DNA of 64,000 bases from Micromonospora haikouensis. Lineage in GTDB: Bacteria > Actinomycetota > Actinomycetes > Mycobacteriales > Micromonosporaceae. Location: contig NZ_FMCW01000024.1 in assembly GCF_900091595.1 (NCBI RefSeq), positions 1 to 64,000 of the forward strand, written 5' to 3'. Within the stretch, counting starts at the first letter, position 1. Each line of letters opens with the position of its first letter. The position numbers and the translations under genes are program-made. Below, in pieces: positions 1 through 8,104 of the stretch. The notes beneath the pieces are model-generated. The model searched no databases, was not told the origin of the DNA, and saw only the letters and a list, made by a program, of their open reading frames with translations.

Positions 1-298
1 CGGCCTGGACCAGCACCAGGTCCGCCGCTGGGACTCCTGGCACCGGTTCACCACCCTCGCACTGGCCGCTCTCGCCGTCCTGGCGATCTGCGCAGCCGAC
101 GCCGCCGCCGAACCCACCGACACCGGCATGATCAAGCTGACCGTCAACGAGATCCGCCGCCTGATCAACACCCTCATACTCCACCAAAACCCCGACCTCA
201 ACCACTGTCTGCGCTGGTCAGACTGGCGCCGCCGCCATCAAGCCCGAGCCCGACAAGCCCACTACACCCGACGACTCAACCTCGAACCCCAGCCATGA
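1..298 (+). CDS. IS701-family transposase, C-terminal fragment (enters from left edge)
   Basis: The frame is open from base 2 to a TGA at 296-298 and gives the last 98 residues of a protein. It contains DQHQVRRWDSWHR, a helical stretch, LTVNEIRRL and the basic tail RRRHQARARQAHYTRR, which together are the usual end of actinobacterial IS701-type DDE transposases. The catalytic core lies outside the window, so intactness cannot be judged. Codon use is less GC-extreme than in the neighbouring genes, with several CAA, AAC and CAT codons, as is common in mobile genes. I could not recognise a terminal inverted repeat downstream of the stop. Confidence 0.75.
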   Translation, partial: GLDQHQVRRWDSWHRFTTLALAALAVLAICAADAAAEPTDTGMIKLTVNEIRRLINTLILHQNPDLNHCLRWSDWRRRHQARARQAHYTRRLNLEPQP

Positions 299-488
299 TC
301 CCGAACGGCGGCTGCCGTACTAGACGCTGGCGAACCTTCGTCGGGCCGCCGGGGGCCGCAGAGGCAGATCCTGGTATGCGCCAGCAAGCTCCTACCAGGC
401 GGGCCGGCCCGGTGGGCATGGGTCAGCGTTGTAGGCCGCCGACGCGAATGGTGTTGTCTCCGGAGCGCGTGAGGGGGTGGGTTCTGCT

Positions 489-932
489 GTGAACGGCATC
501 AGGTTCTCGACCGACCAGTACCGGCTGTCGACGTTCGAGGTCGACGACCAGCGCCTGCGGGTGCTCGGTGCGTGGTTGATCACTGACGTCTCCAAGCATC
601 TGCTGGTCTGCCTGGACGCCCTGGCCATGGTCGACGACGTCAGCCAGGGGCGCCCGCCCTTCGAGGAGTGGAGCAGCGAGAACTACGCCGTCTCGATCAC
701 CCCGGAGGGCGTCACGCTGCGCAACGAGTGGGTGGAGGGCGAGGAGGCCGGATACCCGCTGGCCGAGTTCCGGGAGGCGGTGGAGGCGTACTGGAGCTTC
801 CTCGCCGGTCTGCCGGAGAATCCGCACCTGGTTCGAGAGCACCGTCCTGACCTGCCCGAGTGGGAGGCGGACCTGCTGAACTGGGAGGGGAAGTGGGGCC
901 GGCTGCACCCCTACCGGGGTCGCCTCTTCTGA
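489..932 (+). CDS. Hypothetical small soluble protein
   Basis: I do not recognise the family. The product is 147 residues, acidic and rich in Trp and Leu, with no signal peptide or membrane segment, so it is probably cytoplasmic. The N-terminal half reads like beta-strands and the C-terminal half (from about residue 95) looks helical. The GTG at 489 was chosen because GAGGGGG at 471-477 lies 11 bases upstream. An in-frame GTG at 477 overlaps that purine run and is less likely. It stands alone, 190 bases after the transposase tail, in the same direction as the next genes but without close spacing. Confidence 0.6.
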   Translation: MNGIRFSTDQYRLSTFEVDDQRLRVLGAWLITDVSKHLLVCLDALAMVDDVSQGRPPFEEWSSENYAVSITPEGVTLRNEWVEGEEAGYPLAEFREAVEAYWSFLAGLPENPHLVREHRPDLPEWEADLLNWEGKWGRLHPYRGRLF

Positions 933-1025
933 TCCGCCGTCGGTCTCGGGGGCAACCCGGGGATCACCCCTGCCCGAAGTCGGGGACCGTCCACTTGTGA
1001 CCGCGCAACCAGCCCTGCTAACTTT

Positions 1026-1043
1026 CCTTTGCATGTGCAAGGG
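1026..1043 (+). promoter_or_regulatory. Palindromic operator overlapping the ribosome binding site
   Basis: TTGCA (1029-1033) and TGCAA (1036-1040) form a perfect inverted repeat around TG. CC and GG extend it to 1026-1043 with one unpaired position. It ends 6 bases before the ATG of the winged-helix gene and contains that gene's AAGGG ribosome binding site. Autorepression by the downstream regulator is inferred. Confidence 0.5.
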
Positions 1044-1049
1044 TTGGTT

Positions 1050-1388
1050 ATGAGCGACGAGCCGCCCACCGGGGACGACCTCCTGCGGGTGCTGGCGACC
1101 CTGGCCAACCCGCACCGCCTCCGGGTGGTCGCCGCGCTGGCCAGGGAACGCGCCTACGTCAGCCGGCTGGCACGCGAGCTGGGCATCAGCCGGGCCCTGC
1201 TCCAGGTCCACCTGCGCAAGCTGGCGGCGGCCGGGCTGGTCTCCGCGCGCCTGGAGCTTTCCGAGGACGGGAGGGCAATGAAGTACTACGAGGTGAATCC
1301 GTTCGTGTTCACCCTCACCCCCGAGACCATCCGGCGGGCGGCCGAGACGCTGACCCCGCCGGACACGGCCGGACAGGAGGGGGAATGA
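1050..1388 (+). CDS. ArsR-like winged-helix transcriptional regulator
   Basis: The 112-residue protein is almost entirely a winged helix-turn-helix. LATLANPHRLRVVAAL is the first helix pair, YVSRLARELGISRALLQVHL is the recognition helix region, and a wing follows around ALKYYEVN-like residues (GRAMKYYEVNPF). I see no metal-binding Cys pair, so it is not a classical ArsR metal sensor. A longer reading from TTG at 1029 exists, but the ATG at 1050 has AAGGG 6 bases upstream. The stop overlaps the next start (ATGA), so it is co-transcribed with the small membrane protein downstream. The palindrome at its ribosome binding site suggests negative autoregulation. The ligand is unknown. Confidence 0.75.
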   Translation: MSDEPPTGDDLLRVLATLANPHRLRVVAALARERAYVSRLARELGISRALLQVHLRKLAAAGLVSARLELSEDGRAMKYYEVNPFVFTLTPETIRRAAETLTPPDTAGQEGE

Positions 1389-1663
1389 CCGGGATGAGCG
1401 GCCACGACTGGACCGAGGTGATCGGGGCGGCCGGCATCTTCACCCTGCTCGTCACCGTCGTCACGGTGGTCGTCGTGCAGCTGTCCAAGAACCGCCGGGC
1501 CAGGCTGTCCGGCGGGCGCGAGGACGACTACCGCCGGCTCGCCGAGGCGTCGGCGCGGGCCCAGGAGGCCAACGAGCGGCTCCTGGCCGCGATCGACGCC
1601 CGGCTCGGCGAACTGGCGACCCGGACGGCCGCGCTGGAGCGCGTCCTGCGGGACGTCGACTGA
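1385..1663 (+). CDS. Small single-span membrane protein with coiled-coil tail
   Basis: The protein has 92 residues. One hydrophobic helix (IGAAGIFTLLVTVVTVVVVQL, about residues 12-33) is followed by a basic stop-transfer (KNRRAR), then a charged helix with heptad-like Leu/Ala spacing (about 45-92), so the tail is probably a cytosolic coiled coil. It overlaps the regulator gene by 4 bases and must be translated with it. Such winged-helix plus small membrane protein pairs recur in actinomycetes, but I know of no assigned function. It might signal to the regulator or act as a membrane scaffold; both are guesses. Confidence 0.65.
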   Translation: MTGMSGHDWTEVIGAAGIFTLLVTVVTVVVVQLSKNRRARLSGGREDDYRRLAEASARAQEANERLLAAIDARLGELATRTAALERVLRDVD

Positions 1664-1782
1664 GCGGCCGGTAAGACCCTGGGCCGCCGAGCGGCAACTC
1701 GACGACCCAGGTGGAAGCAGCATCACCTCGCCCGTGGGCGAGTTCTCAGCGCAATGCTCCTTCGAGGAGAGGACAGCATCTC

Positions 1783-3285
1783 ATGCTGCGTACCCGCAAA
1801 CCCGCAGCCGACCCGCCGCCGCGCACCGGCCTCCGCCGGGCCGTCGGCGCGACGCTGGCGGCGGCCGTCGCCGGCACGTTCCTCGCCGGCGCGCCCGGCA
1901 CGGCCCGCGCCGATCCGGCAGCAAAGCCGACGGTACGGCCGACCTCAGGGCCGACGGCGTTCGGGCCGATCCGTTGGGTGCCCTGCCCCGCCGACGGGTC
2001 CGCCGAGTGCGGCACCCTGTCGCTGCCGGTGGACTGGGCCGACCCGGCCGGGCAGCGGTTCGATCTTGCCCTGGCCCGCCGGCGCGCCACCGACCCCGCC
2101 GCCCGGGTCGGCGTGCTGTTCTTCGGCCCCGGCGGTCCGGGGGACTCCGGCGTGCAGAAGGTGGTGGAGAGCGTGCGGTTCAGCGCCGAGCAGCGCCGCC
2201 GCTTCGACATCGTCAGCTTCGACCCGCGCGGCGTCGGCCGCAGCAACCCGGTGGTCTGCGCGGCGGACCTGCTCGCCCGGGTCCCACAGGTGATCACCGA
2301 CCAGGCGCAGTTCGACGCCACCGTACGCGACAACGCGGAGCTGCGCGCGGACTGCCGGGCCCGCACCGGCCCCATCTTCGACCACGTCGACACCCGCAGC
2401 GCGGTACGCGACCTCGACGCCGTCCGGGCCGCCCTCGGTGAGGAGCGGCTGACCTTCCACGGCAGCTCCTACGGCACGCTGCTCGGCGCGCAGTACGCCG
2501 ACGAGTATCCGCACCGGGTGCGGGCCATGGTGCTGGAGAGCGTGATCGACCACAGCCTGCCGATGCGGCCGTTCCTGGCCAGCCAGGCCGCCGCCGCGCA
2601 GGACTCGTTCGACGAGTTCGTGGCGTGGTGCGACCGTTCCGCCGACTGCGTCCTGCACGGCCAGGACGTCCGGGCCCGCTGGGCGGAGTTGCTCGACCGG
2701 GCCGAGCGGGGCGAGCTGCCCGATCCGACGTTGACCCCGTTCGCGCTGACCGCCCGCGCCCAACGCGACCTCTACGGCCCCGACTGGGCGGTACTCGCCG
2801 GCCGCATCGCGACCTGGTCGGCATCCGCCGGGACGGACAGCAGTGCGGGGGGCACGCATGCAGAAACCGCAGCGAACCCGCTCGCCGTCTTCTGCCAGGA
2901 CTGGAGCCTGCCCGTCGACAACTACACCGAGTACGCCCGGCTACTGCGCCGGCTCGCCGCGATCGCGCCCGACGTCCGGTATCCGCTGGTGGTGCAGGCG
3001 CTCGCCCTGTGCCTCGGCGCACCCGTCGGCAACCCGCAGCACCGGCTCCGGGGTCGCACCGACGTGCCGGTGCTGGTGGCGGCCACCCGGCACGACCCGG
3101 TGAGCGAGTTCGGCCGGGCCGCCGCCGTCGCCCGCCAGCTCCACGGCGTCCTGCTCGCGTACGAGGGGTGGGGGCACGGCAGCTACACCACCAGCCCCTG
3201 CATGGGCGCCACGATCGACCGCTACCTGATCGAGCTGGCACCCCCCGCCCCCGACGCCCACTGCCCACCGCTGGAACCCCGCTGA
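1783..3285 (+). CDS. Secreted alpha/beta-hydrolase, tripeptidyl-aminopeptidase-like
   Basis: This is an exported serine hydrolase of 500 residues in the SlpD/SlpE/TAP-like family, which removes N-terminal tripeptides from peptides outside the cell. A signal peptide (twin-Arg-poor, hydrophobic core GATLAAAVAGTFLAG, cleavage near ARA) comes first. The catalytic domain shows the oxyanion motif FGPGGPG, the nucleophile elbow GSSYG with Ser229, the acid in TRHDPVSEF and the His in EGWGHGSY; Cys pairs fit an extracellular location. The ATG at 1783 was chosen because GAGGAGAGGA lies 9 bases upstream, and upstream in-frame starts add no sensible sequence. It is monocistronic and followed by a hairpin. 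Confidence 0.85.
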   Translation: MLRTRKPAADPPPRTGLRRAVGATLAAAVAGTFLAGAPGTARADPAAKPTVRPTSGPTAFGPIRWVPCPADGSAECGTLSLPVDWADPAGQRFDLALARRRATDPAARVGVLFFGPGGPGDSGVQKVVESVRFSAEQRRRFDIVSFDPRGVGRSNPVVCAADLLARVPQVITDQAQFDATVRDNAELRADCRARTGPIFDHVDTRSAVRDLDAVRAALGEERLTFHGSSYGTLLGAQYADEYPHRVRAMVLESVIDHSLPMRPFLASQAAAAQDSFDEFVAWCDRSADCVLHGQDVRARWAELLDRAERGELPDPTLTPFALTARAQRDLYGPDWAVLAGRIATWSASAGTDSSAGGTHAETAANPLAVFCQDWSLPVDNYTEYARLLRRLAAIAPDVRYPLVVQALALCLGAPVGNPQHRLRGRTDVPVLVAATRHDPVSEFGRAAAVARQLHGVLLAYEGWGHGSYTTSPCMGATIDRYLIELAPPAPDAHCPPLEPR

Positions 3286-3310
3286 CCCACCCCACCCCCG
3301 CCACCCGGCT

Positions 3311-3372
3311 CGGTGATCAAGAGGTTTGCGTCATCCTGGAGATCAACCCTGACGTTCTTCTCTTGATCACCG
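3311..3372. terminator. Long hairpin between convergent genes, possible dispersed repeat
   Basis: CGGTGATCAAGAG (3311-3323) and its exact complement (3360-3372) form 13 base pairs. Inside the loop CGTCA (3329-3333) pairs with TGACG (3350-3354). It sits between the convergent hydrolase and sigma-factor genes and fits a bidirectional terminator. The GATCAAGAG-type arm resembles intergenic repeats of Micromonospora, which I recall but could not check. Confidence 0.6.
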
Positions 3373-3400
3373 GGGCGGGCCGGTGGGGTGGTGGGGGCCG

Positions 3401-4690
3401 TCAGGGTAGGCGGGTGGCGCGGGATTCCAGGTAGCGGCGCTCGGGGCGGCTGGTGGTGGATCGGGCCGCCGCTCGGTACGCGTCCCGGGCGGCGGCCGGG
3501 TCCCCGGCCAGCTCCAGCAGGTGGCCCCGCACGGCGGCGAGCCGGTGGTGCCCGGCGACGCGCCCGTCGCCGTCGAGCGGGGCGAGCAGGGCCAGGCCGG
3601 CGCGCGGACCATCCACCATGGCCACCGCCGCCGCCTCGTTGAGGGTGACCATCGGGTTCGGGGCGAGCCGGCCCAGCAGCCGGTAGAGCGCCACGATCTG
3701 CCGCCAGTCCGTCTCGGCTGCGGTCGGGGCCTCGGCGTGCACCGCCGCGATGGCCGCCTGGAGCTGGTACGGCCCGGGCGGCGACCAGGTCAGCGCCTCG
3801 GTCACCAGGGCGGTGCCCTCGGCGATCGCGGCCCGGTTCCATTGGCTGCGGTCCTGCTCGGCCAGCGGCACCAGCTCGCCGTCGGGGCCGGTGCGCGCGT
3901 CCCGGTGCGCGTCGGTGAGCAGCATCAGCGCCAGCAGCCCGGCGACCTCGCCGTCGTCGGGCAGCAGCCGGCGCAGCTCCCGGGTCAGCCGGACCGCCTC
4001 GGCGGTCAGCTCGGCGCGCTGCAGGTCCGGCCCGCTGGAGGCGGTGTAGCCCTCGTTGAACACGAGGTAGAGCACCTGGAGCACGGCGCGCATCCGCTCG
4101 TCGCGTTCGGCGGGCGAGGGCAGGACGAACCGGGCCCCGGCCGCCTCGATCCGCTGCTTGGCCCGGCGGATGCGCTGACTCATCGTCGCCTCGGGCACCA
4201 GGTGGGCGCGGGCGATCTGGGCGGTGGTCAGCCCGCCGACCGCGCGCAGGGTCAGCGCGACCTGCGCCGACCGGTTCAGCGCCGGGTGGCAGCAGAGCAG
4301 GAGCAGCAGGAGGGTGTCGTCGCCGGTCGGCGGCTGCTCGTCGGGCGGCGGGGCCACCGCCGCGTACGCCGGCTCCCGGAGGGCCACCGCGACCTCGCGG
4401 TCCCGGCGGGCGTGCTCGCTGCGCCAGGCGTCGGTGAGCCGGCGGGTCGCCACGGTGAGCAGCCACGCCCGGGGGTGGTCGGGCACCCCGTCGGCGGGCC
4501 ACCGGGTCGCGGCGGCCAGCAGCGCCTCCTGCACGGCGTCCTCGCAGGCGTCGAACTGGCCGTGCCGGCGCACGAGCAGGCCGAGGACCCGCGGCGCGAG
4601 CCCGCGCAGCAGGTCACCGACGGCCCCACCGCCGGGGCCGGTCGGACCGGAGCCGCCCGCACCCGCGACGGCCGACCCGGCACCGGTCAC
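3401..4690 (-). CDS. ECF42-type RNA polymerase sigma factor with C-terminal extension
   Basis: The product has 429 residues, about twice the size of a simple ECF sigma factor. Region 2 is around DACEDAVQEALLAAATRWP and DHPRAWLLTVATRRL; region 4 is around VALTLRAVGGLTTAQIAR. A long helical extension begins with VLYLVFNEGYTASSG, the signature of the DUF6596 extension of ECF42 proteins. This family replaces a separate anti-sigma factor by its own extension and is encoded next to DGPF proteins, as seen here. GTG at 4690 overlaps the DGPF stop by 4 bases (GTGA), so it is the second gene of the pair. Target promoters are unknown. Confidence 0.85.
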   Translation of the reverse strand: MTGAGSAVAGAGGSGPTGPGGGAVGDLLRGLAPRVLGLLVRRHGQFDACEDAVQEALLAAATRWPADGVPDHPRAWLLTVATRRLTDAWRSEHARRDREVAVALREPAYAAVAPPPDEQPPTGDDTLLLLLLCCHPALNRSAQVALTLRAVGGLTTAQIARAHLVPEATMSQRIRRAKQRIEAAGARFVLPSPAERDERMRAVLQVLYLVFNEGYTASSGPDLQRAELTAEAVRLTRELRRLLPDDGEVAGLLALMLLTDAHRDARTGPDGELVPLAEQDRSQWNRAAIAEGTALVTEALTWSPPGPYQLQAAIAAVHAEAPTAAETDWRQIVALYRLLGRLAPNPMVTLNEAAAVAMVDGPRAGLALLAPLDGDGRVAGHHRLAAVRGHLLELAGDPAAARDAYRAAARSTTSRPERRYLESRATRLP

Positions 4691-5055
4691 ATCTCCGCCC
4701 CGGCCTCGTCCATGATGGGCCGCACCTCCAGCACGCCGAACCCCCGCACCACGTCCGGCCAGCCGGCGGCGATCTCGGCGGCCCGCTCGATCGACTCGCA
4801 GTCCACGGTGAGATAGCCGGCGAACTGCTCCTTGCTCTCCATGAACGGCCCGTCGGTGACCTCGACCCGGTCGCCGGCCAGCCGGGCCGTGCTGGTCTGC
4901 GACGGGTCGGCCAGCGCCTGCCCGCCGACCAGCTCGCCGGAGGCCGTCAGCTCCCGCATGATCTCGTCGACCTCGCCGAAGAGGGCGGCCCGGTCCTGCT
5001 CCGACATGCCGTCGACGAAGCCGGGGCGGTTCCAGATCAGCAGCATGTACTTCAC
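4687..5055 (-). CDS. DGPF/YCII-family protein, ECF42 partner
   Basis: The product is a 122-residue soluble protein of the YCII-related fold. It starts MKYMLLIWNRPGF, carries VTDGPFMESKEQFAGY (the DGPF motif that names the family) and ends with VLEVRPIMD. DGPF proteins are routinely encoded beside ECF42 sigma factors and are thought to be part of the same regulon or signalling unit; their biochemistry is unsettled. The GTG at 5055 has GAGGAG 6 bases upstream, which decides it over upstream in-frame codons. It is 10 bases downstream of the DUF2786 gene, so all three form one transcription unit. Confidence 0.85.
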   Translation of the reverse strand: MKYMLLIWNRPGFVDGMSEQDRAALFGEVDEIMRELTASGELVGGQALADPSQTSTARLAGDRVEVTDGPFMESKEQFAGYLTVDCESIERAAEIAAGWPDVVRGFGVLEVRPIMDEAGAEM

Positions 5056-5065
5056 GGCGTACTCC

Positions 5066-6355
5066 TCACGTGTCGGCCGCGCCCCGTCGGCGCGTCCCGG
5101 CAGGGGGTCGGAGCCGGTGCGCCGCACCCGACACCCGGGCCGGGGCGGATCCGCCCGGGTCCAGCGCCGCCCGGTCGGCGGCGGAGGTGCCGGAGGCCCA
5201 GCCCTCCTCGTCGGCGACGGTGAGCCGCTTGCTGGTCACGCCGGGGAACAGGTCGTCCAGCCGCTCCCGCACGGCGGTCGCGCGGGACGCGAGCACCGGC
5301 AGCAGCCGCTCCCCGCCCTGCTCCCGGGCCGCCTCCCGGCCCGCCTCGTCGGCGGCGGCCCGCAGCCGCTCGCCGATGCGCAGCGCGAACGCGTTGAGGA
5401 ACGACTCGTCGTACGCCTTCGTGCGCCGGTTCCCGCCGCGCACCCGGCGCTCGGTGCGCCCCCGCAGCATCGCGGCGGTGGCCTGCACCAGCAGCGACGT
5501 GTAGAGCAGCTCGACGGCGGCCAGGTCGGCCGGGAAGCCGAGCACCGTGGCGAAGCCCAGGTCGTCGGACCACACCGACTCGCAGCGGTTCGCCGCCGCC
5601 ACCTCCTGCACCAGCAGCGCCTTCGCCCCCGGGTACGGCGGCTCGGTGCCCAGCCGCACCCCGCCGGGCGCGTCGCCCCGCTCGGCCGTCGCCTCGACCA
5701 GGGCCGCGTCGATGCTGTGCCGGGCCATCAGCTCCTGCGCCTTGCCGGTCAGCGCCTCCGCCTCCGCCGGGAAGGTCGTCGACTCGGCCTTGGCCAGCAG
5801 CGCCCGCACCCGGTCGAGCATCCGTGACCCGCTGCCGCCGCGCCCGACGGCCGTGGCCGGGGCGGCCACGCCGGGCGGCGGGCGCAGCACCGCGATCGGC
5901 GGGAGCCCCTCCACCAGCGCCAGCACGTCGACGGCGTCGCGCAGGGCGGCGATCCGGTCGGTGCCCTCCCGGGCCGCCCAGGCCGTCAGGTGCCGCCGGT
6001 CGTCGTCCCACCACACGGCCGCGTCGAGGCTGGCGAGCTGGTCGTCCCACCAGGTCGGCACCGGATCGGGCTGGACCCTGCGCTGGGCGGCGGCCAGGTC
6101 GGCCACGAGCCGCCCGGCCGCCGGGCCGAGCCGGCGGGTCGCGATGCGGACCAGGTCGACGGGCTGCCAGCCCCGGGGCCAGAGCCGGCCCACGCCGCCC
6201 ACCAGGCGCGCGGTCAGGGCGGCGTCGACCGCCGCCGGCCCGTCGGGCACGCCGGCGCCGACCACCAGGCGGTCCAACTGCCGTTCGGCGGCGCGTACGT
6301 CGGTGCCGCGCGCCGCCGCGAGGGCGTCGGCGACCAGCGCGTCGGCGTCCGGCAC
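5066..6355 (-). CDS. DUF2786 domain protein
   Basis: The protein has 429 residues and is probably cytoplasmic. The N-terminal part (to about residue 175) is Ala/Leu-rich helical. The centre has LDRVRALLAKAESTTFPAEA followed by ELMARHSID, the DUF2786 signature, and the C-terminal half (AKALLVQEVAAANRCESVW, RGGNRRTKAYDESFLNAFA) matches the conserved part of actinobacterial proteins of this class. The function is unknown; some relatives are linked to phage or nucleic-acid processes but I see no catalytic motif. GTG at 6355 was selected for GAGGAG 6 bases upstream. It lies 10 bases upstream of the DGPF gene in the same direction. Confidence 0.75.
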   Translation of the reverse strand: MPDADALVADALAAARGTDVRAAERQLDRLVVGAGVPDGPAAVDAALTARLVGGVGRLWPRGWQPVDLVRIATRRLGPAAGRLVADLAAAQRRVQPDPVPTWWDDQLASLDAAVWWDDDRRHLTAWAAREGTDRIAALRDAVDVLALVEGLPPIAVLRPPPGVAAPATAVGRGGSGSRMLDRVRALLAKAESTTFPAEAEALTGKAQELMARHSIDAALVEATAERGDAPGGVRLGTEPPYPGAKALLVQEVAAANRCESVWSDDLGFATVLGFPADLAAVELLYTSLLVQATAAMLRGRTERRVRGGNRRTKAYDESFLNAFALRIGERLRAAADEAGREAAREQGGERLLPVLASRATAVRERLDDLFPGVTSKRLTVADEEGWASGTSAADRAALDPGGSAPARVSGAAHRLRPPAGTRRRGAADT

Positions 6356-6592
6356 GAGCTGCTCCTCAGGGTCGGGTGGCGCAACGTCCGCTGGCCGGGG
6401 CGGAGCCGGTCGGCCAGGTTCCGCCGGGAAACCGTACCGCCGGAGCAGCACCCGCCGGGCGTGAGCGCCGCCACGGCCGACGAAATGACCGCCGGACGCC
6501 TCATCCGCTCCGGGTCGCCGTCCGTATCCATCCGTGCACGGGTGCGGAATCCCTCCGTGCACCGACAGCGGATCGACGGGACGGAGCGCGAG

Positions 6593-7459
6593 TTGTCGAG
6601 TCGTACCCATGCCAGGTCCGGCCCGGGTGGCCACCGCCGGCGGCGCGTCGCCACCCGGAACGGGCCGGTGGTCGCGTGCGTCGCCCTGGCCGTGGTCGCC
6701 CTGGCCACGGCCGGCGCCGGGGCCGTCCGCCGGGGCGGGCCGGACCAGGCGACCAGGCCGGTCGCGGCCGCAGGGGTCGCCGCGCCCACCCTCGCCTCGC
6801 CGACCACCCGGGCCCCGGCCCGGCCCGCGACCCCGACCCCGGCCGCGCAGGCGCCCGCCGACATCACCTTCCCACCCCGGGGTACGGGCGACTTCCGCGC
6901 CGCCACCCTCCGGGGCGCCGTCGCGGGGCGCTCCGGTGAGCTGCTGCGGTACCGGGTCACGGTGGAGGAGGGGATCGACGGTGTCGACGTGGAGCGGTTC
7001 GGCCGGGAGGTGGGCGCGATCCTCGCCGACCCCCGGGGCTGGACCGGGGCGGGCCGGTGGCGGCTGCAACGCGTCGGCCCGGACGACCCGGCCGACTTCA
7101 CCGTCGCGCTCACCACCCCGGTGACCCGGGGCGTCCTCTGCGGGGACGTCACCGACCACTACACGTCCTGCCGCAACGGCGACCGGGTGGTGATCAACGT
7201 GGCCCGCTGGGCGGGCGGTGTGCCGCAGTTCACCGGCGACCTCGCCACCTACCGTAGGTATCTGCTCAACCACGAGGTGGGCCACCGGCTCGGCCGGGGA
7301 CACGAGCTGTGCCCGCGCGAAGGGGGACCCGCCCCGGTCATGCAGCAGCAGACCCTGGGCCTGCACGGCTGCCTCCCGAACGCCTGGCCCGAGGTGGACG
7401 GTGCCGTGTTCACCGGCCCGCCCGGCCAGTACGACGACCCGGTGCCGGACGGCTTCTGA
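6593..7459 (+). CDS. DUF3152 protein with metzincin-type zinc motif
   Basis: This is a membrane-anchored or secreted protein of about 288 residues. After a basic start there is one hydrophobic segment (VVACVALAVVALATAGAG), a Pro/Ala/Thr-rich spacer, then the DUF3152 domain. It carries HEVGHRLGRGH at about residues 227-237, which fits the metzincin consensus HExxHxxGxxH exactly, and a Met further on (GPAPVMQQQ) that could be the Met-turn, so zinc protease activity is plausible. Cys residues (VLCGD, TSCRN, ELCPR, HGCLP) suggest disulfides outside the cell. The TTG start at 6593 with GGAG 6 bases upstream is tentative; GTG at 6557 is the alternative. It is divergent from the DUF2786 gene. Confidence 0.75.
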   Translation: MSSRTHARSGPGGHRRRRVATRNGPVVACVALAVVALATAGAGAVRRGGPDQATRPVAAAGVAAPTLASPTTRAPARPATPTPAAQAPADITFPPRGTGDFRAATLRGAVAGRSGELLRYRVTVEEGIDGVDVERFGREVGAILADPRGWTGAGRWRLQRVGPDDPADFTVALTTPVTRGVLCGDVTDHYTSCRNGDRVVINVARWAGGVPQFTGDLATYRRYLLNHEVGHRLGRGHELCPREGGPAPVMQQQTLGLHGCLPNAWPEVDGAVFTGPPGQYDDPVPDGF

Positions 7460-7611
7460 GGTCCGGCCCCGGCGGCCCGTTCGGACGGGGTGGTGCGCTG
7501 CCGGCACGCTGGGTGAGTGCGATCGACGCAGATGACGGCTACCCTGGGGACGACCGGCACCCGCCTTCTGCTACGAGGGATCGCTGCCGGTGCCGATCAG
7601 GGGAGTTCCCG

Positions 7612-8010
7612 TTGGGCCCCGCCACGCCGCTGTCCGTTTCGTTGCCACCCCCCGGTGGCCTGTCGATCGGCCCGTTCACGGTCGCCGAGGGTCGGGGGCG
7701 ACTCGTCGTGACCGGGGAGATCGACATCGCCACCTCGGGTGAGCTGGCCTCGGTCCTCGCCGGCCTGCTCGACGGCGCACCGCCGGCCGCCCTGGAGCTC
7801 GACTTCGGCGGCGTCCGGTTCCTCGACTCCTCCGGCATCCTGGTGCTGCTGCGTGCCCAGGGCCGGGCCGCCGACCGGGGCTGCCGCCTCACCGTCGCCG
7901 ACGTGCAGCCCACGGTCCGCCGGGTCCTGGAGATCACCGGCGTGCTGGAGCTGCTCGGCCTGGGGATCATCCCGGCCGAGGCCGCTGACGACGCGACGCC
8001 GGCCCGCTGA
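7612..8010 (+). CDS. STAS-domain anti-sigma factor antagonist
   Basis: A 132-residue STAS protein of the SpoIIAA/RsbV type, the cytoplasmic component that frees a sigma factor by binding an anti-sigma kinase. GRLVVTGEIDIATSGEL gives the first strands, and FGGVRFLDSSGILVLLRAQ holds the phosphorylatable serine (Ser73 or Ser74 in DSSG). The likely TTG start at 7612 is preceded by AGGGGAG 6 bases upstream; longer readings back to a GTG near 7517 add unstructured sequence. An HATPase kinase that could phosphorylate it lies nearby at 9021-9476. Its last codons and stop lie inside a 22-base tandem repeat. Confidence 0.85.
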   Translation: MGPATPLSVSLPPPGGLSIGPFTVAEGRGRLVVTGEIDIATSGELASVLAGLLDGAPPAALELDFGGVRFLDSSGILVLLRAQGRAADRGCRLTVADVQPTVRRVLEITGVLELLGLGIIPAEAADDATPAR

Positions 8011-8071
8011 CGACGCACCGCAGGCCCGCTGACGACGCGATCCCGACCCGCTGACGACGCACCGCCGATTC
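7984..8071 (+). repeat. Four 22-base tandem repeats spanning a stop codon
   Basis: GCTGACGACGC recurs at 7984, 8006, 8028 and 8050, exactly every 22 bases, with diverged 11-base spacers. The first unit is coding for the STAS protein, the second contains its TGA (8008-8010), and the last two lie downstream. It looks like slippage or duplication of the gene's 3' end. Confidence 0.85.
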
Positions 8072-8104
8072 GATGACGCCGGCCGCCCGGGTCGGCGCTC
8101 CCGG

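Noticed and set aside
295..488. Small open frame right after the transposase tail
   Set aside because: No ribosome binding site, composition unlike a protein, and it overlaps the transposase stop; treated as spacer.
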